A DNA stretch of 11,070 nucleotides. It comes from Streptosporangiaceae bacterium (GTDB lineage Bacteria; Actinomycetota; Actinomycetes; Streptosporangiales; Streptosporangiaceae). The translations under genes were made by a program, and so were the position numbers. How positions within the stretch are numbered: position 1 is the stretch's first letter; each line of letters opens with the position of its first letter. The stretch is taken from contig JASHSZ010000627.1 of assembly GCA_030040815.1 (NCBI GenBank), positions 1 through 11,070 of the forward strand, in the 5' to 3' direction. Below are positions 1 to 6,621 of this stretch, one piece after another. Below the pieces are notes generated by a model. The model did not search any database. It saw only the letters and a list, made by a program, of their open reading frames with translations, and had not been told where the DNA came from.

Positions 1-745
1 CGGCGATGGCCTGCCATGGGGCTGGGTTGATCCCCTCCTGCCCGGCCAGCAGCGCGAAGAAGCCGCCATAGGCCGCGTCGACGTGGACCCGCACGCCGTA
101 GCGGCGCGCGACTTCGAGCACGCGGTCCACGGGATCGACGGCCCCGAGAGCGGTGGTGCCTGCGGTCGCGACGACGGTGCCGATCCGTCCGGTGGCCAGC
201 AGCGCATCGAGCTCCTCGAGGTCCAGCCGACCCGCCGTGTCCACGCTCACCCGCGTACCGTCGATGCCCAGCACGGCGCACATGCGCGCGTGCGTGTAGT
301 GTGCCTCCGAGCTATAGGCGATGCCGCGACCCGGATGCAGTTCCCTAGCCACGTACAGGGCCTCGAGGTTGGCGATCGTTCCGCTCGTCGTGAGGTGACC
401 CAGATGCGTGCGAAGGCCGAACATGGCCGCGAGGAGAGCGACGACTTCCTTCTCCATCGCCGCGGTGGCCGGCCCGCCGTCCAGCGCGTGGTTGTTCGGA
501 TTAATCAGCATCGCTGCCAGGTAGCCGACGACCGCTGCGGGGTGCGGAGGCTTCATCATCTGGCCCGCATAGGCAGGATGGAAGAAGGGATAGTTATCGG
601 CCAGCCTGCTCGTCAGCTCGGCAAGCGCCGCGCCGAGTTGCTCGTCGCTCACCCGCGCTGACGGGTGCGCAGCATAGGGACCGAATGTGCGCTGCCAGTC
701 CGCGATCGCGTCCGCGGCGGCAACAAGCCAGTGATCCAGGTCCAT
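1..745 (-). CDS. PLP-dependent group II decarboxylase, partial (C-terminus beyond left edge)
   Basis: The minus strand is open from an ATG at 745 to the window edge, giving 248 residues that begin MDLDHWLVAAADAIADW. A strong Shine-Dalgarno GGGAGGA lies 8 nt upstream. The fold-type I PLP decarboxylase signature is clear: the phosphate-binding segment TTSGTIANLEAL (about 119-130), a His at about 148 in SSEAHYTHARM that should stack on the PLP ring, TAGTTALGAVDP (about 194-205), and HVDAAYGGF (about 221-229), whose Asp contacts the pyridine nitrogen. The PLP-binding lysine normally follows this motif and would lie off the left edge. Family members decarboxylate amino acids such as tyrosine, tryptophan, glutamate or aspartate in the cytoplasm; I cannot choose the substrate from this part. 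The gene is divergent from the oxidoreductase at 799, with 53 bp between them, and has no evident link to the PHA genes. Confidence 0.9.
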   Translation of the reverse strand, partial: MDLDHWLVAAADAIADWQRTFGPYAAHPSARVSDEQLGAALAELTSRLADNYPFFHPAYAGQMMKPPHPAAVVGYLAAMLINPNNHALDGGPATAAMEKEVVALLAAMFGLRTHLGHLTTSGTIANLEALYVARELHPGRGIAYSSEAHYTHARMCAVLGIDGTRVSVDTAGRLDLEELDALLATGRIGTVVATAGTTALGAVDPVDRVLEVARRYGVRVHVDAAYGGFFALLAGQEGINPAPWQAIA

Positions 746-761
746 CGTCGTTTCCTCCCGC

Positions 762-791
762 TTGTTCGCGGCGGTCGGCGTCGGGTAGACC
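762..791 (+). promoter_or_regulatory. Weak candidate promoter for the LLM oxidoreductase, possibly leaderless
   Basis: TTGTTC (762-767) and TAGACC (786-791) are spaced 18 bp apart, and the -10-like element ends 7 bp before the GTG at 799. That would put the transcription start on the start codon, consistent with the lack of a ribosome binding site. Both hexamers match the consensus poorly, so this is a guess from position. Confidence 0.2.
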
Positions 792-798
792 GTCAGTC

Positions 799-1671
799 GT
801 GAATATAGGGGTCGTCTTCCCGCAGACCGAGATCGGCGCCGACCGCGGCGCGATCCGCTCCTATGCAGAGCGAGTCGAGGAGCTGGGCTTCAGCCACGTG
901 CTGGCCTACGACCACGTACTCGGGGCTGATCCGGCGGTGCACTCCGGCTGGTCCGGGCCGTACGACGTCCGGACCACCTTCCACGAACCGTTCGTCCTGT
1001 TCGGGTACCTGGCCGGGTTCACGTCACTGGAACTGGTCACCGGCATCATCATCCTGCCCCAGCGGCAGACTGCCCTGGTGGCGAAGCAGGCCGCCGAGGT
1101 AGACGTGCTCACCGGCGGACGGTTCCGGCTCGGTGTCGGCCTGGGCTGGAACGCCGTCGAGTACGAGGCGCTCGGCAAGAGCTTTGCTGATCGCGGCCGC
1201 CGGATGGACGAGCAGGTCGCGCTGATGCGGCGGCTGTGGACGCAGCCAACCGTGACGTTCGGCGGCGCATACGAGAAAGTGACCGGCGCTGGGCTTGCGC
1301 CGCTGCCGGTGCAGCGCCCGATCCCGGTGTGGTTCGGCGCCCAGTCCCATCGCGCCTACGTCAGAGTGGGGCGGCTCGCCGACGGTTGGTTCCCGCAGAT
1401 GCCGCCGGGCTCCCGGCTCGACGAGGCTAGGCGGATCATCGCGACTGCGGCCGAGGAAGCGGGCCGAGATCCCGCGACGATTGCCATGGAGGGCCGCGCG
1501 AGCTGGGGCGGCGCCGAGAAGCTGATCGATCACGTCGGCCGGTGGCGGGCTGCCGGGGCGTCGCACGTTTCCATCAACACCATGGGTGCCGGGCTCGGCT
1601 CGGTCGATGGGCACCTTAAGGCACTGGCGGAGGCGGCCGAGGCGCTCGGACTCGGATCGAGCACCAGCTAG
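799..1671 (+). CDS. LLM-class (luciferase-like) oxidoreductase, probably F420-dependent
   Basis: This 290-residue protein has the bacterial luciferase-like TIM-barrel layout: an N-terminal beta strand VNIGVVFPQ, ELGFSHVLAYDHVLG (about 28-42), TGIIILPQRQTALVAKQAAE (about 81-100), LTGGRFRLGVGLGWNAVEYEA (about 104-124) and a C-terminal helix after SHVSINTMG. The best match I know is the actinobacterial group often annotated as probable F420-dependent oxidoreductase (Rv2161c-like); the cofactor is inferred from family and the substrate is unknown. I chose GTG 799 because the family homology begins exactly there. The frame is open upstream to 685, but those 38 residues are Ser/Arg/Pro-rich and overlap the divergent gene's start. 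No good Shine-Dalgarno is visible, so translation may be leaderless. It ends at TAG 1669-1671. Confidence 0.9.
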   Translation: MNIGVVFPQTEIGADRGAIRSYAERVEELGFSHVLAYDHVLGADPAVHSGWSGPYDVRTTFHEPFVLFGYLAGFTSLELVTGIIILPQRQTALVAKQAAEVDVLTGGRFRLGVGLGWNAVEYEALGKSFADRGRRMDEQVALMRRLWTQPTVTFGGAYEKVTGAGLAPLPVQRPIPVWFGAQSHRAYVRVGRLADGWFPQMPPGSRLDEARRIIATAAEEAGRDPATIAMEGRASWGGAEKLIDHVGRWRAAGASHVSINTMGAGLGSVDGHLKALAEAAEALGLGSSTS

Positions 1672-1743
1672 CCGCTGGCTCCGGATTCCGGTTTGCTTCG
1701 GGCCACGCTTCCGCCGGACGTCAACATGGGACAGCGCCGGGAC

Positions 1744-1761
1744 CGGCCGATGAGGCGGCCG
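1744..1761 (+). terminator. Possible terminator hairpin after the oxidoreductase gene
   Basis: CGGCCG at 1744-1749 and again at 1756-1761 can form a 6-bp GC stem with a 6-nt loop (ATGAGG), 73 bases after the oxidoreductase stop. There is no T-tract. Actinobacterial terminators often lack one, but such short GC stems also arise by chance in DNA of this composition. Apart from this and the phasin promoter, 1672-1869 shows nothing I recognise. Confidence 0.25.
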
Positions 1762-1809
1762 CTCGGCACAGTTAGACCACCCTCCGGCTGACTCTCCGGC
1801 ACCACGCGG

Positions 1810-1839
1810 TTGGCAAATACGCCATCTGTATGCTATAGT
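1810..1839 (+). promoter_or_regulatory. Sigma-70-type promoter of the phasin-like gene
   Basis: TTGGCA (1810-1815, consensus TTGACA) and TATAGT (1834-1839, consensus TATAAT) are separated by 18 bp and sit in a conspicuously AT-rich island within GC-rich DNA. A start near 1846 would give a leader of about 24 nt, with AAGGAG at 1858-1863, 6 nt before the ATG at 1870. Each hexamer matches 5 of 6 bases, so this is the best-looking promoter in the window and suggests strong housekeeping-sigma expression. Confidence 0.6.
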
Positions 1840-1847
1840 TACCATAG
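1833..1847. promoter_or_regulatory. Inverted repeat over the phasin -10 element, candidate operator
   Basis: CTATAGTTACCATAG reads as an inverted repeat with 6 of 7 base pairs symmetric around a central T. It covers the -10 hexamer and the predicted transcription start of the phasin-like gene, where a bound protein would block RNA polymerase. The XRE regulator encoded just downstream is the obvious candidate ligand, which would make the module autoregulated. The symmetry is seen; the binding is inferred. Confidence 0.35.
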
Positions 1848-1869
1848 GAGTGAGGGGAAGGAGAGCGAG

Positions 1870-2202
1870 ATGAACGATCCCCGCGCATTGAGCCAGGAGC
1901 TGCAGTCCCAGGTCCTGGAGACCATTCGCAAGAGCCAGCAGGCGATCACCGACGCGATCGAGGCATGGGCTGAGGCAGTGCACTCGGTTACGCCGTCGCT
2001 GCCCGTTCGCCAGCCGCACTTCACCAGCAGGCTCCCGAAGCCGGGCGAGCTTGTGGCGAACGCCTATGACTTCGCCGAGCAGCTGCTGGCAACACAGCGG
2101 AAGTTCGCTGAGGATGTCGTGGCGGCGGTCGGCCCGGTGCTTGCCGCCAAGCATGACGACGCCCCGGCGCCGAAGGCCAAGGCGAGCTCTGCTGCCAGGT
2201 AA
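1870..2202 (+). CDS. Small phasin-like (PHA granule-associated) protein
   Basis: This is a 110-residue protein without signal peptide or membrane segment. Residues 6-39 (LSQELQSQVLETIRKSQQAI onward) and 58-93 (PGELVANAYDFAEQLLATQR onward) read as two amphipathic helices joined by a Pro-rich linker (SLPVRQPHF...LPKP, about 43-58). The C-terminus is a short Lys/Ala/Pro tail. Helical amphipathic build, small size, linkage to PHA genes and an adjacent XRE regulator fit a phasin, the coat protein of PHA granules. The layout also recalls a shortened mycobacterial HBHA, which has helices followed by a Lys/Ala/Pro tail. The start is ATG 1870 with AAGGAG 6 nt upstream; an in-frame TTG at 1810 lies in the promoter and is rejected. 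I infer granule binding from context and pattern, not from a catalytic signature. It could instead be an unrelated helical protein. Confidence 0.6.
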   Translation: MNDPRALSQELQSQVLETIRKSQQAITDAIEAWAEAVHSVTPSLPVRQPHFTSRLPKPGELVANAYDFAEQLLATQRKFAEDVVAAVGPVLAAKHDDAPAPKAKASSAAR

Positions 2203-2208
2203 CCTCAC

Positions 2209-2245
2209 GTGCGCGGCGGCCGCGATCGGGCGGTTCGCCGCGCAC
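2209..2245 (+). repeat. Perfect inverted repeat 1 between phasin-like and XRE genes
   Basis: GTGCGCGGCG (2209-2218) is the exact reverse complement of CGCCGCGCAC (2236-2245), giving a 10-bp GC-rich stem with a 17-nt loop that has some internal pairing of its own. It begins 6 bases after the phasin-like stop codon. In RNA it would be a very stable hairpin. It may end or weaken transcription, or protect the 3' end of the phasin message; there is no T-tract. Confidence 0.55.
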
Positions 2246-2256
2246 CCGCGTACCCC

Positions 2257-2283
2257 GCTGGCGGGCTGCGCATACCCGCCAGC
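2257..2283 (+). repeat. Perfect inverted repeat 2 upstream of the XRE gene
   Basis: GCTGGCGGG (2257-2265) pairs exactly with CCCGCCAGC (2275-2283) around a 9-nt loop. It follows inverted repeat 1 by 11 bases and ends 10 bases before the XRE Shine-Dalgarno GGAGG at 2294. It could act with repeat 1 as a double-hairpin attenuator that keeps regulator expression below that of the phasin-like protein, or as an operator for the XRE protein. Confidence 0.55.
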
Positions 2284-2303
2284 CGAGCCGGACGGAGGCT
2301 GCC

Positions 2304-2672
2304 GTGACCGATCCGTGGGAAGCCCAGGCCGAAGCCCTGGGCGCGTTCATCCGCGGCCAGCGCGAGCTGGCGCGCCTGTCGCTGCGCCAGCTCGCAGAGC
2401 TGACCAGCCTGTCCCACCCCTATCTGAGCCAGGTCGAGCGAGGCCTGCACCAGCCCTCGGTCCGCGTACTCAAGCTGATCGCAGGGGCACTCAACCTGTC
2501 GGCCGAGACGCTGCTGATAGAGGCCGGACTGCTCAGCGGGGACGACCAGCCTGACGAGGACGGCTCGAAGACAACCGAACAAGTCACCGCGCTGATCCGC
2601 GCCGACAAGCGGCTGACCAACTCCCAGAAAACCGCGCTCCTGGCCGTCTACGACAGCATGCTGCGCCAGTAA
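2304..2672 (+). CDS. XRE-family helix-turn-helix transcriptional regulator
   Basis: This 122-residue cytoplasmic DNA-binding protein has an XRE/Cro-C1 domain at about residues 11-66. The helix-turn-helix is LRQLAELTSLSHPYLSQVER (about 27-46), followed by the typical GLHQPSVRVLKLIAGAL helix. The remaining C-terminus (about 80-122) is acidic, then basic and helical, with no recognisable ligand domain. The start is GTG 2304, with GGAGG at 2294-2298, 5 nt upstream. It lies 101 bp behind the phasin-like gene on the same strand. A small XRE protein next to a helical Lys/Ala/Pro-tailed protein parallels Rv0474 beside hbhA in Mycobacterium tuberculosis. I infer that it controls the phasin-like gene and perhaps the PHA operon, a role filled by unrelated PhaR proteins in proteobacteria. 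Its stop converges on the PHA operon 33 bp away, with no clear terminator between. Confidence 0.9.
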   Translation: MTDPWEAQAEALGAFIRGQRELARLSLRQLAELTSLSHPYLSQVERGLHQPSVRVLKLIAGALNLSAETLLIEAGLLSGDDQPDEDGSKTTEQVTALIRADKRLTNSQKTALLAVYDSMLRQ

Positions 2673-2705
2673 CCGAAGTCGGCCAGGCCTCGGCGGCGCA
2701 TCCGG

Positions 2706-3455
2706 CTACATCATCAGCAGCCCACCCGTGACCGGGAGCAGTGCGCCAGTCACGTACTGAGCCTCGTCCGAGATCAGATACCGCACCGCAGCCGCGATAT
2801 CTTCTGGCTTGCCCAGCGTGCCCATCGGAATCGTCTGGGTCACTGCGTCGATGATGTTCGCCGGCAGCTTTGCCACCATGTCGGTCATGATTGCTCCCGG
2901 CACGACGCAGTTGACCGTGATGCCCTTGCCCGCAGTCTCAAGCGCCAGGGTCTTCGTGAGCCCGAACAGACCGGCCTTGGCCGCCGAGTAGTTGGCCTGC
3001 CCTATCCTGCCGGTCTGGCCCACGAATGAGCTGATGTTCACGATTCGGCCGGAGCCACGCTCGATCATGTGCGGCAGTACTGCCTGGGCCATGAAGAACG
3101 GGCCGGACAGGTTGGTCCTGATGACCTGCTCCCACTGCAGCATGGTCATCTTCAGCACAGTCCGGTCCTGCACGGCTCCGGCGTTGTTGATCAGGTAGTC
3201 GATCCGCCCGTGCTCGCGCAGGACCTGGGCCGTCACCTGCTGGCATGCGCCTGGGTTGCCGACATTCGCCTGGTACAGCGACACGGCAAGCCCGTCATCC
3301 GCGAGGGCCTTGGCGAACGCGCCGGCCGCGTCAACGTCACGGTTGTAGAGGGCCGCGACGAGGGCGCCGTCCCGGGCAAGCTGCCGGGAGATGGCAGCGC
3401 CGATTCCTCTCGTACCACCGGTCACCAGCGCGACCCGGCCGTATGTCTTATTCAT
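2706..3455 (-). CDS. phaB: Acetoacetyl-CoA reductase, PhaB/FabG-type SDR
   Basis: This is a classical short-chain dehydrogenase of 249 residues: cofactor loop TGGTRGIG (12-19), NNAG (90-93), active-site Asn115, Ser142/143, Tyr156 and Lys160 in YSAAK, and PGAIMTDM after the catalytic helix. The Arg in TGGTRGIG favours NADPH. DRTVLKMTMLQWEQVIRTNL and the end TGGLLMM resemble PhaB (reduction of acetoacetyl-CoA to (R)-3-hydroxybutyryl-CoA) as well as FabG; position as last gene of a PHA operon favours PhaB. I chose ATG 3455 because homology starts at MNKTYGRVALVTGG and GGAG precedes it by 7 nt; an upstream in-frame start at 3482 would add nine residues and overlap the phaC stop region. It lies 27 bp after phaC. 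A wider chain-length range is possible. Confidence 0.88.
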   Translation of the reverse strand: MNKTYGRVALVTGGTRGIGAAISRQLARDGALVAALYNRDVDAAGAFAKALADDGLAVSLYQANVGNPGACQQVTAQVLREHGRIDYLINNAGAVQDRTVLKMTMLQWEQVIRTNLSGPFFMAQAVLPHMIERGSGRIVNISSFVGQTGRIGQANYSAAKAGLFGLTKTLALETAGKGITVNCVVPGAIMTDMVAKLPANIIDAVTQTIPMGTLGKPEDIAAAVRYLISDEAQYVTGALLPVTGGLLMM

Positions 3456-3482
3456 CGAAGGTCTCCGTCTCGGTGCGCTCAT

Positions 3483-5453
3483 TCACTGGAGGACGTAGGT
3501 GCCCGGAGCGGCTTCGCCCGCCGCGTGCGTGCTGCTGCCGAGTCGCTCAGGCGCGGGTCGGAGTTCCCCGGACCGGTCGGCCAGCCAAACCGCCCAGTGG
3601 TCCCACCACGAGCCGTCGTGGCGCTGCGCTTCGGCCAGCCACGCAGCCGGGTCGGGCGGAGTCTGCAGGTTGGTGAAGTAGCCGAGCCGAGGATGGTCGG
3701 GCGCCGCCACCACGGTCTGGATGTGGCCGCTCGAGCACAGCACGAACTGCGACTTACCAGACAGCATCTGGGTAGTCTGGTAACAGCCCTGCCACGGCGT
3801 GATGTGATCAGTCCGGCCACCGACCACGTACGAATCGCAGCGGATGGCTGACAGGTCGACGGGCGTTCCCAGCACCGCCAGCGAGCCCGGGTGGGCAAGC
3901 TTGTTACCTGCGACGATGTCAAGCACCTGGTGGTGGAACGCGGCCGACAGCCTGGTGGCATCTGCGTTCCAGGCGAGGATGTCGAACGCCGGAGGCTTGC
4001 GTCCCATCAGGTAGTTGTTGACCCAGTAGTTCCACACCAGGTCATTGGGTCGGAGCCAGGCGAACATCTCTGCCATCTGCCAGCCCTCTAGCACGCCCGT
4101 GAGCTCCGAGGCTCGCCTGGCGGCCGCGAGGGTTCGCGGGGTGGCGAATAGCAGAATCTGCGCGTCAGCGTGCAGGTCAAGCAGCGTGACACCCATGGTC
4201 ACCGAATTGACCCGGTGGTCACCGCGCGCGGCCAGCAGTGAGGTCACTATGGCGGCCATCATGCCGCCCAGGCACCCGCCAGTGAGGTTGACGTCCGGCG
4301 AGCCGGACACCTCGCGGACGACGTCGATGCTGTCCAGGCATGCCCGCGCGTAGGTGTCCACGTCCCAGTCCCGCTGCTCGGCAGTGGGGTTGCGCCAGCT
4401 GATGCCGAAGACCTGGAAGCCGCGCTTGAGCAAGTGCTCGTACATGCTGCGTCCCGGTGCAAGATCTAGCGCGTAGTACTTATTAACCTGCGGAGGAACG
4501 ACGAGCAGCGGGCGCTGATGCACGACCGCGGACTGCGGCGCGTACTGGATCAGCTCGCAGACCTCGCTCCGGTAGATCACCGCGCCCGGCGTGACGGCCA
4601 GATTCTTGCCGACCGTGAACTGGCTCAGATCGACCTGGGCGGGCATGCCGTGGTTGTGCCGGATGTCGCCGACAAAATTGCCGACGCCACTGCGCAGGCT
4701 GCCGCCCCGCGTCTCGACTGCCAGCTTGAGCGCGGCCGGATTGGTCAGCAGCAGGTTGGTCGGCGCGAGCGCGTCCCTGATCAGGCTTGCCGCGAAGTGG
4801 GCGCGGCCCGCCGTGTCGCCTTCGAGCCCGAGCACGTCTACTGCAGCATCCAGGCGAGATCCCAGGTACAGGTAGGCCTGCATGAGGCGGTGGAAGAAGC
4901 GGCTGGAGTCCCAGGCCGGGTCGGTGAAGCGCTTGTCGGCCTTAGCCGGCCCAATGTCGGAGTCACCCTTGCCGATGCGGATCAGCTCGCCCGCGGTGAC
5001 CGGTACTGTCTGCAGCGCCACGCGCTGCGCGCGAAGTCCGCGCTCGACGGCTGACCTCAGCCATGCCAGCGTGGCGTCGAACCCGAATCCCACGAACTCC
5101 TGCTCCTGTGGGCTACCGCCGCCGTTAGCACTCGCGTCGGCCTCAGGGGAAGTCATGCCGGTTCCCGGCGGTGTCGCCGCGATCTCGGCCGGGGCCGTGG
5201 GCGTCGCGGGCGTAGCCGTCGTAGCAGGCTCACGCTCTGTCGGCATGCTCGTGCGCACCGGCGCTCTGCTGTCGGTCGTCGCGGTGACGGTCGGCTGCTT
5301 GCCAGCCGGCCGCTTGCCAGCCGGCTGCTTGCCAGCCGGCACCGTCTTGTCTGCTGTGCTCTTGCGCGCTGGCGGCTTGCGCCCGCCGGTGCTCCGGCCT
5401 GCGGCGGTCGCCGACTGGGTGCGGGCGGATTCGGCCTGAGTAGCGGTGCTCAT
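3483..5453 (-). CDS. phaC: PHA synthase, class II-like, with long N-terminal extension
   Basis: This 656-residue polymerase links 3-hydroxyacyl-CoA monomers into PHA on the granule surface. The catalytic triad is visible: Cys394 in the lipase-like box GGCLGG, Asp549 in GGRTDHITPW and His577 in SSGHIQTVV. Other family marks are PLLVVPPQVNKYYALDLAPG (315-334), FGISWRNP (349-356) and DLVWNYWVNNYLMGRKPPAF (471-490). PPQVNKYY and SGHIQ resemble class II (medium-chain) synthases more than class I, and no PhaE or PhaR subunit gene is nearby. Residues 1 to about 118 are an added low-complexity tail, basic at first (Lys/Arg/Pro/Ala) and then Thr/Pro/Ala-rich, including three PAGK(Q/R) repeats; without it the protein is close to normal length. 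ATG 5453 overlaps the thiolase stop by one base (TGATG), so the two are translationally coupled. An in-frame start at 5504 would lie inside the thiolase and is rejected. Confidence 0.95.
   Translation of the reverse strand: MSTATQAESARTQSATAAGRSTGGRKPPARKSTADKTVPAGKQPAGKRPAGKQPTVTATTDSRAPVRTSMPTEREPATTATPATPTAPAEIAATPPGTGMTSPEADASANGGGSPQEQEFVGFGFDATLAWLRSAVERGLRAQRVALQTVPVTAGELIRIGKGDSDIGPAKADKRFTDPAWDSSRFFHRLMQAYLYLGSRLDAAVDVLGLEGDTAGRAHFAASLIRDALAPTNLLLTNPAALKLAVETRGGSLRSGVGNFVGDIRHNHGMPAQVDLSQFTVGKNLAVTPGAVIYRSEVCELIQYAPQSAVVHQRPLLVVPPQVNKYYALDLAPGRSMYEHLLKRGFQVFGISWRNPTAEQRDWDVDTYARACLDSIDVVREVSGSPDVNLTGGCLGGMMAAIVTSLLAARGDHRVNSVTMGVTLLDLHADAQILLFATPRTLAAARRASELTGVLEGWQMAEMFAWLRPNDLVWNYWVNNYLMGRKPPAFDILAWNADATRLSAAFHHQVLDIVAGNKLAHPGSLAVLGTPVDLSAIRCDSYVVGGRTDHITPWQGCYQTTQMLSGKSQFVLCSSGHIQTVVAAPDHPRLGYFTNLQTPPDPAAWLAEAQRHDGSWWDHWAVWLADRSGELRPAPERLGSSTHAAGEAAPGTYVLQ
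5297..5341 (-). repeat. Three tandem 15-bp repeats within phaC
   Basis: The 14-bp unit GCTTGCCAGCCGGC plus one variable base occurs three times head to tail (5297-5311, 5312-5326, 5327-5341). In the phaC frame it encodes PAGKQ, PAGKR, PAGKQ (residues 39-53), a basic repeat in the N-terminal extension. The near-identical DNA suggests recent slippage expansion, so copy number may differ between strains. Confidence 0.9.
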
Positions 5454-6619
5454 CACGACAGCCTCTCTACGACGAGTGCCATGCCCTGCCCGCCACCAAC
5501 GCACATCGTTTCCAGCCCTACGGACTGGTCCCGCGAGCGCAGGCCATTGAGCAAGGTACTGAGGATTCGCACGCCCGTCATCCCGAACGGGTGCCCCAGC
5601 GCGATCGCGCCGCCAAGCGGGTTGAGCTTGCTGGAGAACGGGTCGATGCCGATTCCGAGCGCGGACGGGATGACCTGGGCAGCGAACGCTTCGTTGATCT
5701 CGACAATGTCGACGTCGTCGATGGTCATCCCGGCACGGTGCAGTGCCCGCCGGGTGGACTCTATCGGTCCCAGACCCATCATCTCCGGCTCCAGCGCGCT
5801 GACGGCGGTGGACAGGATCCGCGCCAGCGGGCTGATGCCGAGCCGGGCGGCCAGCGTGTCCGACATGACGACCGCCGCGGCGGCGCCGTCGTTCAGCGGG
5901 CAGGAGTTCCCGGCAGTGATCCTGCCGTCCGGGCGGAATACCGGCCGCAGTTCGGCTAGCCGCGCCAGGGTGGTGTCAGGCCGCGGGCCGTCGTCAGCGG
6001 TCATCACGGTCCCGTCCGGCAGCGGGACTGGGATGATTTCGCCGGCGAAGATCCCGTCTTTGTCCGCGAGTACGGCGCGGCTGTGGCTCTGGACCGCGTA
6101 CCTGTCCATGGCCTCCCGGCTGATGTCGTATGCGTCCGCGACTCGCTCAGCCGTCTCGCCCATGCTGATGTAAGCGCTCGGCAGGCCCTCGGCATTGCGG
6201 TCGAACAGCCGCGGGTTCTGCGTCTCCGGCTGGTCGGCGAACACCCCGAGCGGTGACCTGGTACTGGACTCCACGCCGACGCAGACGAAGGCGTCGCCCT
6301 CGCCTGCCTTGATGGCGTGGAAGGCCATCCGAACTGCCTGCAGCGACGAGGAGCAGTAGCGGTTGACGGTCGTACCCGGCGCGTCGAGGCCGGCCAGCAG
6401 GCTGATGATCCGCGCCAGGTTGTGCGACTGCTCGCCGCCTGGCAGCGCGCAGCCGCAGATGACATCGTCGATCTGGCCGCGGTCGAGCTGCGGGACCTGG
6501 CGCATGACCTCGCCGACGATGAACGCGCCGAGGTCGTCGGGGCGGTTGTGGATAAGCGAGCCCTTGACGGCCCGGCCGATAGGGGTCCGCCCGATGGCGG
6601 CGATGACGGCTTCTGACAT
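5453..6619 (-). CDS. phaA: Thiolase (acetyl-CoA C-acetyl/acyltransferase)
   Basis: This 388-residue type II thiolase has every catalytic element: nucleophile Cys89 in NRYCSSSLQA, NEAFA (309-313), His343 in GGAIALGHPFG and Cys373 in TMCVGGGQGMA. Thiolases of this build either condense two acetyl-CoA to acetoacetyl-CoA, the first step of 3-hydroxybutyrate supply (PhaA), or cleave 3-ketoacyl-CoA in beta-oxidation (FadA). The sequence does not decide which. Lying between fatty acyl-CoA ligases and the synthase it could do both, so the symbol is tentative. GHPFGMTG replaces the commoner GHPxGASG. The start is ATG 6619, with GGGAG 6 nt upstream; the in-frame extension to 6793 is Arg-rich and lies inside the upstream ligase gene. 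It starts 2 bp after that gene's stop and overlaps phaC by one base. Confidence 0.92.
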   Translation of the reverse strand: MSEAVIAAIGRTPIGRAVKGSLIHNRPDDLGAFIVGEVMRQVPQLDRGQIDDVICGCALPGGEQSHNLARIISLLAGLDAPGTTVNRYCSSSLQAVRMAFHAIKAGEGDAFVCVGVESSTRSPLGVFADQPETQNPRLFDRNAEGLPSAYISMGETAERVADAYDISREAMDRYAVQSHSRAVLADKDGIFAGEIIPVPLPDGTVMTADDGPRPDTTLARLAELRPVFRPDGRITAGNSCPLNDGAAAAVVMSDTLAARLGISPLARILSTAVSALEPEMMGLGPIESTRRALHRAGMTIDDVDIVEINEAFAAQVIPSALGIGIDPFSSKLNPLGGAIALGHPFGMTGVRILSTLLNGLRSRDQSVGLETMCVGGGQGMALVVERLS

Positions 6620-6621
6620 TG

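Noticed and set aside
83..661. Long plus-strand frame opposite the left-edge gene
   Set aside because: It lies antisense to the decarboxylase, whose PLP motifs are unmistakable; the plus frame is Arg/His/Gly-rich with no family features, a normal shadow in GC-rich DNA.
1024..2208. 394-codon minus-strand frame across the oxidoreductase and phasin-like genes
   Set aside because: It is antisense to two supported genes and crosses their promoter region; composition is Arg/Leu/Pro-rich with no domain.
2673..2705. Terminator between the convergent XRE and phaB genes
   Set aside because: Only a 4-bp stem (CCGA/TCGG) is present in the 33-bp gap; too weak to call.
3069..3851. 260-codon plus-strand frame opposite phaB and the end of phaC
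   Set aside because: It runs antisense to two well-identified genes and shows no protein family signature.
5297..5341. CRISPR-like array
   Set aside because: The repeats are 15 bp, directly adjacent without spacers, and in frame within phaC, so they are a protein-coding tandem repeat.
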